NCBI RefSeq assembly: GCF_030929615.1
Contig: NZ_JAVFVU010000011.1
Coordinates: forward strand, 1 to 64,000
Direction: 5' to 3'
Source: Dyadobacter sp. LHD-138
GTDB taxonomy: Bacteria; Bacteroidota; Bacteroidia; Cytophagales; Spirosomataceae
DNA: 64,000 nucleotides
This document shows, one piece after another, positions 16,792 to 25,299 of this stretch. The notes beneath the pieces were generated by a model. The model did not search any database. It was given only the letters and a program-made list of their open reading frames with translations, and was not told the origin of the DNA. Made by a program: the position numbers and the translations under genes. The number at the start of each line of letters is the position of its first letter. The first letter of the stretch is position 1.

Positions 16792-17712
16792 CTATTCCGG
16801 CTTCTCGGCAATCCGCAATTTCGCGCTTCTTGCACGTGGATTGCGTTTCACCTCCTCTGCCGTCGCCTCAACCGGCTTTCGGGTAATGCTTTTCAATGGT
16901 TTGATTTCATTACCGTAAAAATCCTTTTCAACTTCTCCATCGAATTTCCCTTTTTGGATAAAGTTTTTGACCGGTCGATCTTCCAGCGAGTGGTAGGACA
17001 TAACGACCAGCCTTCCACCCGGATTCAAAACTTCCGGCACCTGCATCAAAAATTCTTCAAGTACCTTCATTTCGTCATTAACCTCAATGCGTAAAGCCTG
17101 GAATACCTGAGCGAAATATTTATTTTCACGGTGTTTCGGGGCGTAGCGCATCAAAATTCCTTTCAGGTCGTTAACTGTTTCAATCGGGGAATTATGTCTT
17201 GCAGAAAATATCGCTTCTGCCGCTGTACGCGCGTTTGTTACTTCACCATATCTTCCCAGAATCGATTGCAATTCTGCGGCTGAGCGAACATTTAAAACTT
17301 CACGCGCCGTTTTTTCATTGTTCGGATTCATCCGCATATCCAGATCTGCCTCAAAACGGGTTGAAAAACCACGTTCCGGTGTATTGATCTGGTGCGATGA
17401 AACACCAAGGTCTGCCAGGATGCCGTCTACTTTTTCTGCTTTATGCAGTTTAAGATAACGCTTGATATGCCGGAAATTAGCAGCAATGAAGGTAAACCTC
17501 GGATCGTCCTTCCACTGTTCTGCATTGGCTATTGCGTCGGGGTCCTGGTCAAAAACCAAAAGACGGCCGGTTGTTAATTTTTCTAAAATCGCCCGTGAAT
17601 GTCCTCCTCCGCCAAAGGTAACATCTACATAGATGCCGTCAGGCCGGATATTCAGGCCGTCCAGACATTCGGACAGCATTACAGGTTCATGATATGTACT
17701 AGGAAGATCCAT
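16792..17712 (-). CDS. rsmH: 16S rRNA (cytosine1402-N4)-methyltransferase
   Basis: 306-residue SAM-dependent methyltransferase (MraW). Signature pieces are YHEPVMLSE, DVTFGGGGHS (SAM site), LADLGVSSHQ, RGFSTRFEADLDMRMN, VFQALRIEVNDE and SYHSLEDRPVKNF. It modifies C1402 in the ribosomal P site. It is the first gene of the dcw cluster here; mraZ, which commonly precedes it, is absent, and a divergent TlpA-like gene lies upstream. The ATG at 17712 fits the family's N-terminus. Confidence 0.96.
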   Translation of the reverse strand: MDLPSTYHEPVMLSECLDGLNIRPDGIYVDVTFGGGGHSRAILEKLTTGRLLVFDQDPDAIANAEQWKDDPRFTFIAANFRHIKRYLKLHKAEKVDGILADLGVSSHQINTPERGFSTRFEADLDMRMNPNNEKTAREVLNVRSAAELQSILGRYGEVTNARTAAEAIFSARHNSPIETVNDLKGILMRYAPKHRENKYFAQVFQALRIEVNDEMKVLEEFLMQVPEVLNPGGRLVVMSYHSLEDRPVKNFIQKGKFDGEVEKDFYGNEIKPLKSITRKPVEATAEEVKRNPRARSAKLRIAEKPE

Positions 17713-17761
17713 TTATTAAAAGCAACGTAGATAGGAACTATTTCTTGCCATCAGGCCGTTA

Positions 17762-17789
17762 CAAACTTAGCAATTTTCAATGGTACCAA
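17762..17789 (-). promoter_or_regulatory. Promoter of the rsmH dcw unit
   Basis: On the minus strand, -7 TAAGTTTG (17762-17769) lies 17 bases downstream of a TTG (17787-17789), and 49 bases upstream of the rsmH ATG. Confidence 0.5.
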
Positions 17790-17852
17790 TGGCGCCTGGG
17801 CTGGGATTTAATTTTTTTGTGATCCCTGTGATTCTATATCAATAAATTGAAT

Positions 17853-19100
17853 ATGAGAGCAATAAAATTAATATTTGGATTATTTGCCGCTGTAAGTATA
17901 TGGGGATGTCAGTCATCAGCCGAAACGGTACTGAAACCGGGAACCTGGCGGGGGACTTTCGCGCGTGACGGACAGTTACTTCCGATTATTCTTGATGTTT
18001 CTAAAAACCCTGATGGTAAGACCTATACCGTCTATTCGGTCAATGGCAGCGAGCGCCTGAAAATGGATACTGCCTATTTTGAAAAGGATTCACTCCATAT
18101 CCCGATGCAGCTTTTTGATTCCGAAATAACCGCTTCGGTCAATGGTGATAAGTTGACGGGCGTGTATAAAAGGCTGGATGGGATTAAAGTGTTGGGTTTT
18201 TTGCCTTTTCAGGCGACTTTTGGTGATTCCCATCGTTTTTTCAGAGAAGATGCTGAGGCAGGTGTGAAAAATGTCACAGGCAAATACGCTACTATTTTTA
18301 AAAATGAAGTGACCGGCGATTCTTCAGTTGCGGTAGGCAATTTTACGCAAAGGGGAAATATTGTGGAAGGTTCATTCCTGACTCCGACGAGCGATTATCG
18401 TTTTCTTTCCGGCAATGTGAAGGGCGATAGTTTATACCTGTCAACTTTTGACGGCTCAAATGCTTATCTGATTAAGGCTGCCATTTTGAAGGATGGTACG
18501 CTGAAAGGTGCTTTTTGGTCGGGTATTAGGGGGTATAAAACCTTTACTTCTGTGTTAAATGAAAATGCGAAATTACCGGATGCCACCAAGCTGACTTATT
18601 TAAAACCGGGTTCAGAAACGGTGGATTTTACTTTTCCTGATGCAAACGGAAAACCGCTTTCGCTAAAAGATCCGCGGTTTAAAGATAAAGCGGTAATTAT
18701 CCAGATCATGGGGTCCTGGTGTCCGAATTGTATGGACGAAACCAATTTTTTGGTCCCCTGGTATAAGAAAAATAAGTCGAGGGGTGTTGAAATTGTAGGT
18801 CTGGCTTTTGAACATTCGAATGATCTGGCCGTTTCTGCGCCGAAGCTGAAAAGAATGGTGAGCCGGTTGGGTATTGATTATCCGGTTTTATTGGCCGGTA
18901 CAAATACAAATGTGGCCACGGCCAAAGCTTTGCCCATGTTAAACAAGGTGATGTCCTATCCGACGACTATTTTTATTGATAAAAAAGGCAAAGTGCGGGA
19001 GATACATACCGGTTTTTCAGGCCCGGGAACCGGGAAATATTACGATGAATTTGTTACGGATTTCAATCAGCTGATGGATAAACTGCTCAGCGAAAAATAA
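17853..19100 (+). CDS. TlpA-like thioredoxin lipoprotein
   Basis: 416 residues. Lipobox SIWGC gives lipidation at Cys19. The first 220 residues form a beta-rich domain with lipocalin-like strands seen in Bacteroidota TlpA-like proteins. Residues from about 250 form a thioredoxin fold with GSWCPNCMDE and the cis-Pro segment MSYPTTIFID. It is expected to be an envelope thiol-disulfide oxidoreductase. An in-frame TTG two codons earlier exists, but the ATG at 17853 fits the signal peptide. A terminator follows. Confidence 0.85.
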   Translation: MRAIKLIFGLFAAVSIWGCQSSAETVLKPGTWRGTFARDGQLLPIILDVSKNPDGKTYTVYSVNGSERLKMDTAYFEKDSLHIPMQLFDSEITASVNGDKLTGVYKRLDGIKVLGFLPFQATFGDSHRFFREDAEAGVKNVTGKYATIFKNEVTGDSSVAVGNFTQRGNIVEGSFLTPTSDYRFLSGNVKGDSLYLSTFDGSNAYLIKAAILKDGTLKGAFWSGIRGYKTFTSVLNENAKLPDATKLTYLKPGSETVDFTFPDANGKPLSLKDPRFKDKAVIIQIMGSWCPNCMDETNFLVPWYKKNKSRGVEIVGLAFEHSNDLAVSAPKLKRMVSRLGIDYPVLLAGTNTNVATAKALPMLNKVMSYPTTIFIDKKGKVREIHTGFSGPGTGKYYDEFVTDFNQLMDKLLSEK

Positions 19101-19109
19101 ATCAAACCA

Positions 19110-19146
19110 GCGCGTCGGAGTTCAAAAATTTCCGGCGCGTTTTTTT
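19110..19146 (+). terminator. Rho-independent terminator
   Basis: Stem CGCGTCGGA/TCCGGCGCG (one G-T pair) followed by seven T residues, just after the TlpA-like gene. Confidence 0.85.
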
Positions 19147-19158
19147 ATAGAACTAAAT

Positions 19159-19198
19159 TAGTATGCTTGCATAATATTAATTTGATTTCTTACATTTG
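19159..19198 (+). promoter_or_regulatory. marR-fadN promoter with palindromic operator
   Basis: TAGTATGCTTGCATAATA (19159-19176) is a palindrome with TATGC-TT-GCATA as its perfect core. It covers the likely -33 TTG (19167-19169). The -7 box TACATTTG is at 19191-19198, 21 bases further. Near-identical palindromes precede fadE (56691-56716 and 56749-56760) and fadA (60415-60432). The ATG of marR is 37 bases after the -7 box, so the in-frame start at 19167 is excluded because it lies inside the promoter. Confidence 0.75.
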
Positions 19199-19235
19199 TA
19201 CACAGTACTTTGCTGATACCGTACCAAATTCAAAG

Positions 19236-19700
19236 ATGCGCAAGGAAAAGACAATTGATTTCCAGATTAAGTGGGCGTGGCATTCTATTTCGAGGATGTA
19301 CAATGCTTATGCGGCTCGCTTTGATACCACCATGGCGGTTGGTTATGTGTTGTTAAATATTGATATAGAGCACGGTACGCCGGCAACCAAAATTGCGCCG
19401 CTGCTTGGCATGGAACCCCGGAGCCTGGTGCGGATGCTTAAAAACCTGGAAGAAAAAGGCTTGATCCGTCGGGAGGTGGACGAAAGTGACAAGCGTTTTG
19501 TAAGAATTGTGCTGACGGATCTGGGGAAGGAAAAAAGGGAGTTATCCCGTGAAGGGGTATTATCTTTCAATACAATGATCCGGGACAAAATTCCGCTGGA
19601 TAAGCTTGTCGTGTTTTTTGACGTGATCAAGGACATCAACCGGCTGGTAGAGGAAGAAAACCAGAAGTTGAAAGCCGGGGAAATTGAAGATGAATTTTGA
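19236..19700 (+). CDS. MarR-family regulator, probable repressor of beta-oxidation genes
   Basis: 154 residues from the ATG at 19236. Helices around a winged helix-turn-helix are visible: TPATKIAPLLGMEPRSLVRM is the HTH and LIRREVDESDKRFVRIVLT is the wing with the MarR-typical DxRxxxI/V pattern. Cytosolic dimer expected. It is 57 bases upstream of the fadN-like gene, so co-transcription is likely. The palindrome at its own promoter recurs at two other beta-oxidation promoters in this window, which points to autoregulation and control of fatty acid degradation, perhaps with an acyl-CoA as ligand (inference). Confidence 0.88.
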   Translation: MRKEKTIDFQIKWAWHSISRMYNAYAARFDTTMAVGYVLLNIDIEHGTPATKIAPLLGMEPRSLVRMLKNLEEKGLIRREVDESDKRFVRIVLTDLGKEKRELSREGVLSFNTMIRDKIPLDKLVVFFDVIKDINRLVEEENQKLKAGEIEDEF

Positions 19701-19757
19701 TAAATAATGCCTCTCAAAGGCGTTCCAATAAGTACAACGAACCAAAACCTTTAAATA

Positions 19758-22163
19758 ATGAATCGTTCTATTCGTAAAGTAGCCGTTCTGGGCTCGGGTA
19801 TTATGGGGTCACGGATTGCGTGCCATTTTGCCAATATTGGTGTAGAGGTGTTGCTTCTGGATATTGTTCCAAAAGAAACCAGCGATGCGGAGAAAGCAAA
19901 AGGACTTAATACGGATCATCCTGCTGTCCGTAACCGGATCGTAAATGATTCATTTCAGCAAACGTTAAAGGCAACGCCAGCCGCACTCTATAGTCCGGCC
20001 TTTGCTTCGAGGATCAAACTCGGCAATTTTGACGATAACCTGAAAGATATTAAAGACTACGATTGGGTAATCGAGGTGGTTGTGGAGCGTCTTGATATCA
20101 AGAAAAGTTTATACGAAAAGGTGGATGCGCTCCGGAAACCGGGCACGTTAATTACCTCGAATACTTCCGGAATTCCGATTCATTTGATGGCAGAAGGCCG
20201 CAGTGAAGATTTTAGAAAGAATTTCTGCGGAACGCACTTTTTTAACCCGCCGCGTTACCTGCGTTTGTTGGAAATTATTCCGACAGCGGATACGGACAAG
20301 TCGGTTGTTGATTTTCTGATGCACTATGGCGATCTTTTTTTGGGTAAAACGACGGTGCTTTGTAAAGACACGCCTGGTTTTATTGCCAACCGTCTCGGTA
20401 TTTTCGCGCTGATCCAGACCATTCGTGTGGCAGAGGAAATGAATTTATCGGTTGATGAGGTGGATAAGCTGACCGGTCCTGTGGTCGGCAGACCGAAGTC
20501 GGGTACCTATCGCTTGTCTGATGTGGTGGGGCTGGATACCACGGTTCATGTTGCCAATAATTTGTATGCGTCAGGCGAAGGAACGGATGAATCCCGCGAC
20601 GCTTTCAAATTGCCTGTTATCATGCAAAAACTGTATGATAACAAATGGCTTGGCGACAAAACGGGACAGGGTTTTTATAAAAAGATAAAAGACGAAAAGG
20701 GCAAGTCGGTTATTCTCGCGCTCGATTTCCAGACTTTGGAATACAAACCTTCCGAAAAAGTAAAATTTGCAACGCTGGAAGGAACCAAGGCGATTGGCGA
20801 TGTTGCCAAACGTTTCAGTGTGCTTTTGGCCGGAAAGGATAAGGCGGGCGAGTTTTACAGAAGGACTTTTGCGGATTGTTTCAAGTATGCAACGTTCAGA
20901 ATTCCGGAAATTTCGGACGAGATATTCAGGATTGATCAGGCTATTTGCGCCGGTTTTGGCTGGCAGATGGGCTTGTTTGAAACCTGGGATGCTGTCGGCG
21001 TAAAAGCAATGCTTGCGATTATGGAAGAACTGAATGCAAAACCGGCACCCTGGGTTTATGAAATGCTGGAAGCCGGTCATGAGTCATTCTATAAAGTGGA
21101 GCAGGGCAAAAAGCGGTATTATGATATTGCGTCAAAAACGTATAAAGTGATTCCGGGTCAGGATAGCTTCATCATTTTGAGCAACCTGACGAACAATATC
21201 GTCTGGAAAAATGCAGGTGCAAATCTTTATGACATCGGGGACGGAATTCTGAATCTTGAATTCAAGTCCAAGATGAATACCATGGGTTCAGAAGTGATCG
21301 AAGGGATTCAGAAAGGGATAAGTCTGGCCGAAAAAGACTACCGCGGACTGGTTATCGGAAATGAATCCAGTGAAGCATTTTCAGCGGGAGCCAATCTGGC
21401 GATGCTGTTTATGTTTGCCATTGAGCAGGAATTTGACGAGATCAATATGGTCATCGCACAATTCCAGCAGACGATGATGCGTGCCCGTTATTCATCCATT
21501 CCGGTCGTTACTGCACCGCACACGCTGGCGTTGGGTGGTGGTTGTGAGCTTAACCTTCATGCTGATAAGGTGGTAGCGCATGCCGAAACCTATATTGGTC
21601 TGGTGGAATTTGGCGTGGGAATTATTCCTGCGGGCGGCGGTACCAAGGAAATGGCGCTGCGGTGCTCGGATATGTACCAGGCCGGAGATACGGAATTGAA
21701 TATCCTTCAAACCGCTTTCATGAACATTGCCCAGGCAAAAGTTTCTACTTCTGCACATGATGCCCGTGCGATGAATTACTTGCAGGAAAAAGACCAGATT
21801 GTGCTGAACCGAAGCCGCCTGATTGCGGAGGCAAAGCAGGCAGCGATCGATCTTGCTGACAATGGTTATACACAGCCTAAGCAAAGAAATGATATTAAAG
21901 TGCAGGGAAAGGCGGGTATGGCTTTGTTTATGACCGGTATTGCGCAGATGAAACTCGCGAATTTTATCAGCGAACACGATGCTAAGATTGCCAACAAGCT
22001 GGCCTATGTTATCAATGGCGGAGATTTGAGTTATCCACAAAATGTCACGGAACAATACCTGCTCGACCTGGAAAGAGAGGCTTTCTTATCACTTTGCGGC
22101 GAAAAGAAAACCCTTGAAAGAATGCAGGGATTGCTGAACGGTGGAAAACCACCGAGAAACTAA
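19758..22163 (+). CDS. fadN: 3-hydroxyacyl-CoA dehydrogenase/enoyl-CoA hydratase (FadN type)
   Basis: 801 residues. An N-terminal NAD-binding dehydrogenase has GSGIMGSRIA at 12-21, the catalytic-His segment GTHFFNPPRY near 160, and two C-terminal dehydrogenase domains. A crotonase-like hydratase domain follows from about 490 (NEASSEAFSAGANL-type CoA loop, ALGGGCELNLHAD, EFGVGIIPAGGG). The dehydrogenase-first order is that of Bacillus FadN, opposite to E. coli FadB. It catalyses the middle two steps of the beta-oxidation cycle. It is the second gene after marR. The thiolase and acyl-CoA dehydrogenase partners lie 37-40 kb away and share its operator. Confidence 0.92.
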   Translation: MNRSIRKVAVLGSGIMGSRIACHFANIGVEVLLLDIVPKETSDAEKAKGLNTDHPAVRNRIVNDSFQQTLKATPAALYSPAFASRIKLGNFDDNLKDIKDYDWVIEVVVERLDIKKSLYEKVDALRKPGTLITSNTSGIPIHLMAEGRSEDFRKNFCGTHFFNPPRYLRLLEIIPTADTDKSVVDFLMHYGDLFLGKTTVLCKDTPGFIANRLGIFALIQTIRVAEEMNLSVDEVDKLTGPVVGRPKSGTYRLSDVVGLDTTVHVANNLYASGEGTDESRDAFKLPVIMQKLYDNKWLGDKTGQGFYKKIKDEKGKSVILALDFQTLEYKPSEKVKFATLEGTKAIGDVAKRFSVLLAGKDKAGEFYRRTFADCFKYATFRIPEISDEIFRIDQAICAGFGWQMGLFETWDAVGVKAMLAIMEELNAKPAPWVYEMLEAGHESFYKVEQGKKRYYDIASKTYKVIPGQDSFIILSNLTNNIVWKNAGANLYDIGDGILNLEFKSKMNTMGSEVIEGIQKGISLAEKDYRGLVIGNESSEAFSAGANLAMLFMFAIEQEFDEINMVIAQFQQTMMRARYSSIPVVTAPHTLALGGGCELNLHADKVVAHAETYIGLVEFGVGIIPAGGGTKEMALRCSDMYQAGDTELNILQTAFMNIAQAKVSTSAHDARAMNYLQEKDQIVLNRSRLIAEAKQAAIDLADNGYTQPKQRNDIKVQGKAGMALFMTGIAQMKLANFISEHDAKIANKLAYVINGGDLSYPQNVTEQYLLDLEREAFLSLCGEKKTLERMQGLLNGGKPPRN

Positions 22164-22164
22164 G

Positions 22165-22845
22165 TCAGGATAACCAGCGTGTCGGACTGCCTGTTTTGTC
22201 AAAAAGCGTGTTTGAGATCTGACCGATATGTAAATTTTTATCGTTTGCAAAAGAGAGGTCCTGCAAAATAAGCCGGACCTCTTCTGCTGTGACTTTACGG
22301 TATTTTGGGTTCATGGTGCCGCCGAATTCACCGGCTATGGCTTGTGGATTCCACTGATACTGGGGATCAACGATGCTGCCTCTTGGTGCCATAATGGGCG
22401 GCGGTGTAGCGCTTCCCCGAAAATCAACCTGAGTGGGATGATCGAGACCTAGGCTATGTCCGAATTCGTGCGCTGCTGTGGTTGAAACACCAAGATTGTC
22501 CGTTGTGAGCCAATGCCCGACGTTATCACCCAAACCAAAACCCATGAAAGACCGGGTAATGTGGTTTTCGTTTTCGATACGTATGTAGTTGTTCCGGAAA
22601 TTCTGGTTGATCGCAGCTCTCAGCATCGCCTCGGCCGTTGAGATAAGCTTGTAGCTGATGTTGAATACGACTTTCATCAGTTTTCCTTCAAACTCAACCA
22701 TTGCCTGAGGTTCGTTGTACATCCGGTTTATTTCGTCCGTGATAAGGCCGCCGATTTCGTCCGTTGCCTCTGAGCCGTACAGGTATAGTTTGGATACAAT
22801 TTCAATCTGATTTTTATCTGGCTGGAGGTTTGCAATAGCGGCCAT
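22165..22845 (-). CDS. Metzincin-like zinc metallopeptidase
   Basis: 226 residues with the extended zinc motif HEFGHSLGLDH (residues 126-136) and a likely Met-turn PIMAPRG about 20 residues later, as in metzincins (M10/M12-like). The N-terminal half has no known domain, and there is no signal peptide or lipobox, so export is not evident. The substrate is unknown. The stop codon is 1 base from the convergent fadN stop. A 100-bp repeat begins 20 bases upstream of the start, so its promoter probably lies in or beyond the repeat. Confidence 0.8.
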   Translation of the reverse strand: MAAIANLQPDKNQIEIVSKLYLYGSEATDEIGGLITDEINRMYNEPQAMVEFEGKLMKVVFNISYKLISTAEAMLRAAINQNFRNNYIRIENENHITRSFMGFGLGDNVGHWLTTDNLGVSTTAAHEFGHSLGLDHPTQVDFRGSATPPPIMAPRGSIVDPQYQWNPQAIAGEFGGTMNPKYRKVTAEEVRLILQDLSFANDKNLHIGQISNTLFDKTGSPTRWLS

Positions 22846-22864
22846 CGGATGTGTGTATTTAATG

Positions 22865-22964
22865 TTAAGTAGCTGTTGGCAATTCGCTATATGCGATTAG
22901 CTCAGTAACCGGATGATTAATAGCTTTTTATAAAAATCAATAATATAAACTAATTTTTCACTAC
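22865..22964 (+). repeat. 100-bp interspersed repeat, copy 1
   Basis: Matches copy 2 (31423-31522, opposite strand) at 95 of 100 positions by direct comparison. It begins TTAAGTAGCTGTTGGCAATT and ends ACTAATTTTTCACTAC. It has no ORF and no strong terminal inverted repeats. The rest of the 392-base gap 22846-23237 is AT-rich with no other element seen. Confidence 0.9.
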
Positions 22965-23237
22965 GACTTATAATGAATTTAATATTTGTATTTATTACAA
23001 ATTAGTTTTAAAAGTCTATAAATTAGTAGAGTAAGTATAATATTTTATAAAATTGTACTTTATTAACCAAACGATTGTTTTCAGACATTCTGATATACAG
23101 CCGGATAATGAATAGAAAACCAATATTAATTGTTATAACACCAAGCAAATCAGGTGAGTACAGCGATCAGATGGGGGTTGTGGTGTAAATGAGTCCTGTG
23201 AGTTTTTAATTGGCGAAATTTAGTATACTTATCAACA

Positions 23238-23678
23238 ATGATATCAAAAAAAGCAAAATACGCTCTAAAAGCGCTTAAGGTATTGGCGGAGCAGTTCGGG
23301 AAAGGCCCCGTGCTGATTTCGTACATCGCGGAGAAGGAAAGAATTCCCAAGAAGTTTCTTGAAGCAATTTTGCTTGATTTGAGAAATAACGGCGTTTTAC
23401 AAAGCCAAAAGGGAAAAGGAGGCGGTTATTTGTTACGAATTCCGCCGGGAGAAGTAAGTTTTTCGAAAGTGCTTCGGATTATTGACGGTCCTATTGCTCC
23501 GGCACTTTGCGTTTCTATGTTTTTCTACGGAAAATGTGATGACTGCAAAGATGAGGAAACATGCAGCCTGCGTACGGTTTTAGAGAAGTGGAGAGATGCC
23601 AACCTTGCCGTTTTAGACCAGACCACCCTTAGTGATTTGTTGCAGCAAGGTACGGCTGAGCAGCTGATTGCAGACTAG
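23238..23678 (+). CDS. Rrf2-family transcriptional regulator
   Basis: 146 residues. It starts MISKKAKYALKAL, the typical Rrf2 winged-HTH opening, with the recognition helix around IPKKFLEAILLDLRNNG and the wing SQKGKGGGYLL. Four cysteines follow near 97-115 (C-x8-C-x2-C-x5-C), suggesting an Fe-S or thiol sensor as in IscR/NsrR relatives, though spacing differs. No target can be assigned. The 3' end overlaps the convergent glycosyltransferase gene by 50 bases. Confidence 0.88.
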   Translation: MISKKAKYALKALKVLAEQFGKGPVLISYIAEKERIPKKFLEAILLDLRNNGVLQSQKGKGGGYLLRIPPGEVSFSKVLRIIDGPIAPALCVSMFFYGKCDDCKDEETCSLRTVLEKWRDANLAVLDQTTLSDLLQQGTAEQLIAD

Positions 23679-25293
23679 TCAGCTTATCTTTTCTTACGTA
23701 TAAGGTTACATCGTCTATCGTGGAAACCAGTGTGTAGTGCTGGTGTACATATTGAGCCACCGCAGGGAAATTATCGATTCCCTGCGTTGCCTTATCCTGC
23801 ACCCACATGCTATATTTCCCGACTGCATCAAGAATCACAGCGGGTTTCGTCCGTTGAAGGTCGCGCACATAACGGCTCAGATATTTATCCTGCATCGGTT
23901 GTTTGAAAATGGAGCGTTCCGAGTGATTCTCTGCCGTTCCCTGCGCGAGTTGCGCTTCCACATAATATTTGCATTGCCAACCCCACACCACCATGTAGTC
24001 TCCGGGTTTGGTAAATTTTTCCAGCGCTTTGACCACCGCACTTTTATCGAGCTTATTGGCCCCGCCAACAGATTCAAAAGCATTCAGGCGATGTTCCCGT
24101 TTGTAGGATATGGCATCGTTTCCGGCAAACCATAAAAGCAGCACAGCCGGAGCGGCGATGAACCAGGTATTTCGTTTTGAAATACCGTAAGCAGCGAGTA
24201 AAATCCAGGGATAAATGCAAAAATTGAGGTAATGAATAAAGCTGTTTCCTGATTTTGTCGATGAGTAAATACCAGCCAGGATCAATAGTACTGCCGTTGC
24301 AGGAATGAGAAAATCGTTGATTTTTTTACTGGTAAGAGTCGGTCGCAATGCCTGAAACAGCCCCAGAATCATCGGTATGATCAAAACCAGTGAATAAATA
24401 CTAAAATCCCGGCTGTTTGAGACCAAACCTATAAACTGTGACGGAATGGACAGTAAATTGTTTTCTCCGGCGTAAATGGCATTGGCAAGAATATAGAAAT
24501 CGATGAAATCCTGGAAAACATTGTTGGCAAAAATCCATGCAAAAAACAGAATGGGAAAGGTTATTCCCCCTAAAAGCAAGGCTAAAAGTGGCTTGATTTG
24601 TCTGGTCCGGCCATAATATTGGTAGCATAACCATAAAGCAGCGATTACCACGACCAGAGCCTGAGGAACAGACTGTAATTTAGCAAAGGGCATCATACCC
24701 GCAAAAAGTCCAAGAAAAAAGGCTGTTGCTGATGATAACTGTCTGCCTTCGGTAAGTTTTGAGAGTAACCAGATTGTGCAAGCCAGTAGCAATACGGGAA
24801 GCTGTTCACTGGAATAATGAACAAAATCGGTTTCCTGTGTAAAGGAGAGAAAAATGACCGGAACTGTAAACGCAACCCGCGCGTTTGACGTGCCAAACCA
24901 CTTTTTCATTGCTGAAAAAACAAACAGCAAAGCCCCGATACAGCACAGCAGGCCCATGATTCGCCCCGACGTATAGTTTATTTGAAAGCCGAATATTTTA
25001 GGAAGGACAAGCAGATAATTGTCAAGAGGTCCGATGGTAGTACCGTCGACAGAGCGCCAGTAAACAGGATCCTGGTGCAGTGTAATCGCATGGCTGAGCA
25101 TCTGACTTTCATCCGCGTTCAGCTCTCTGTTGAGCACAATCACAGGCATACGCATAAAGCCGAGCAGGAGGATAGAAAGTATTACAAATGCATTGACCGG
25201 CACTTTTTTGTAAATACTTGCTAAAATGACCAGTCCGGCCAGCGAATAGCCAAGAAACCAGTAAACTGTCGGAGCATTGTCGAAAGTCAGCAT
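23629..25293 (-). CDS. GT39-like (ArnT/PMT-type) membrane glycosyltransferase
   Basis: 554 residues with about ten membrane helices. The first periplasmic loop has NADESQMLSHA with the Asp-Glu pair that is catalytic in GT-C enzymes of the ArnT/PMT type. It would transfer sugar from a polyprenyl-phosphate donor on the outer face of the inner membrane. It lies 6 bases after a GT2 polyprenyl-phosphate sugar synthase-like gene, which could supply its donor. The last 17 codons run antisense over the 3' end of the Rrf2 gene. Acceptor unknown. Confidence 0.8.
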   Translation of the reverse strand: MLTFDNAPTVYWFLGYSLAGLVILASIYKKVPVNAFVILSILLLGFMRMPVIVLNRELNADESQMLSHAITLHQDPVYWRSVDGTTIGPLDNYLLVLPKIFGFQINYTSGRIMGLLCCIGALLFVFSAMKKWFGTSNARVAFTVPVIFLSFTQETDFVHYSSEQLPVLLLACTIWLLSKLTEGRQLSSATAFFLGLFAGMMPFAKLQSVPQALVVVIAALWLCYQYYGRTRQIKPLLALLLGGITFPILFFAWIFANNVFQDFIDFYILANAIYAGENNLLSIPSQFIGLVSNSRDFSIYSLVLIIPMILGLFQALRPTLTSKKINDFLIPATAVLLILAGIYSSTKSGNSFIHYLNFCIYPWILLAAYGISKRNTWFIAAPAVLLLWFAGNDAISYKREHRLNAFESVGGANKLDKSAVVKALEKFTKPGDYMVVWGWQCKYYVEAQLAQGTAENHSERSIFKQPMQDKYLSRYVRDLQRTKPAVILDAVGKYSMWVQDKATQGIDNFPAVAQYVHQHYTLVSTIDDVTLYVRKDKLTSLQSAAQPYLAATNH

Positions 25294-25299
25294 ACGATC

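Noticed and set aside
16605..16886. 93-residue plus-strand ORF in the rsmH-ftsL gap
   Set aside because: It runs through the palindromic repeat and into the antisense of rsmH; no coding signature.
22890..22915. TAGCTCAGT resembling a tRNA D-arm inside the 100-bp repeat
   Set aside because: No acceptor stem, anticodon arm or T-arm could be folded around it.
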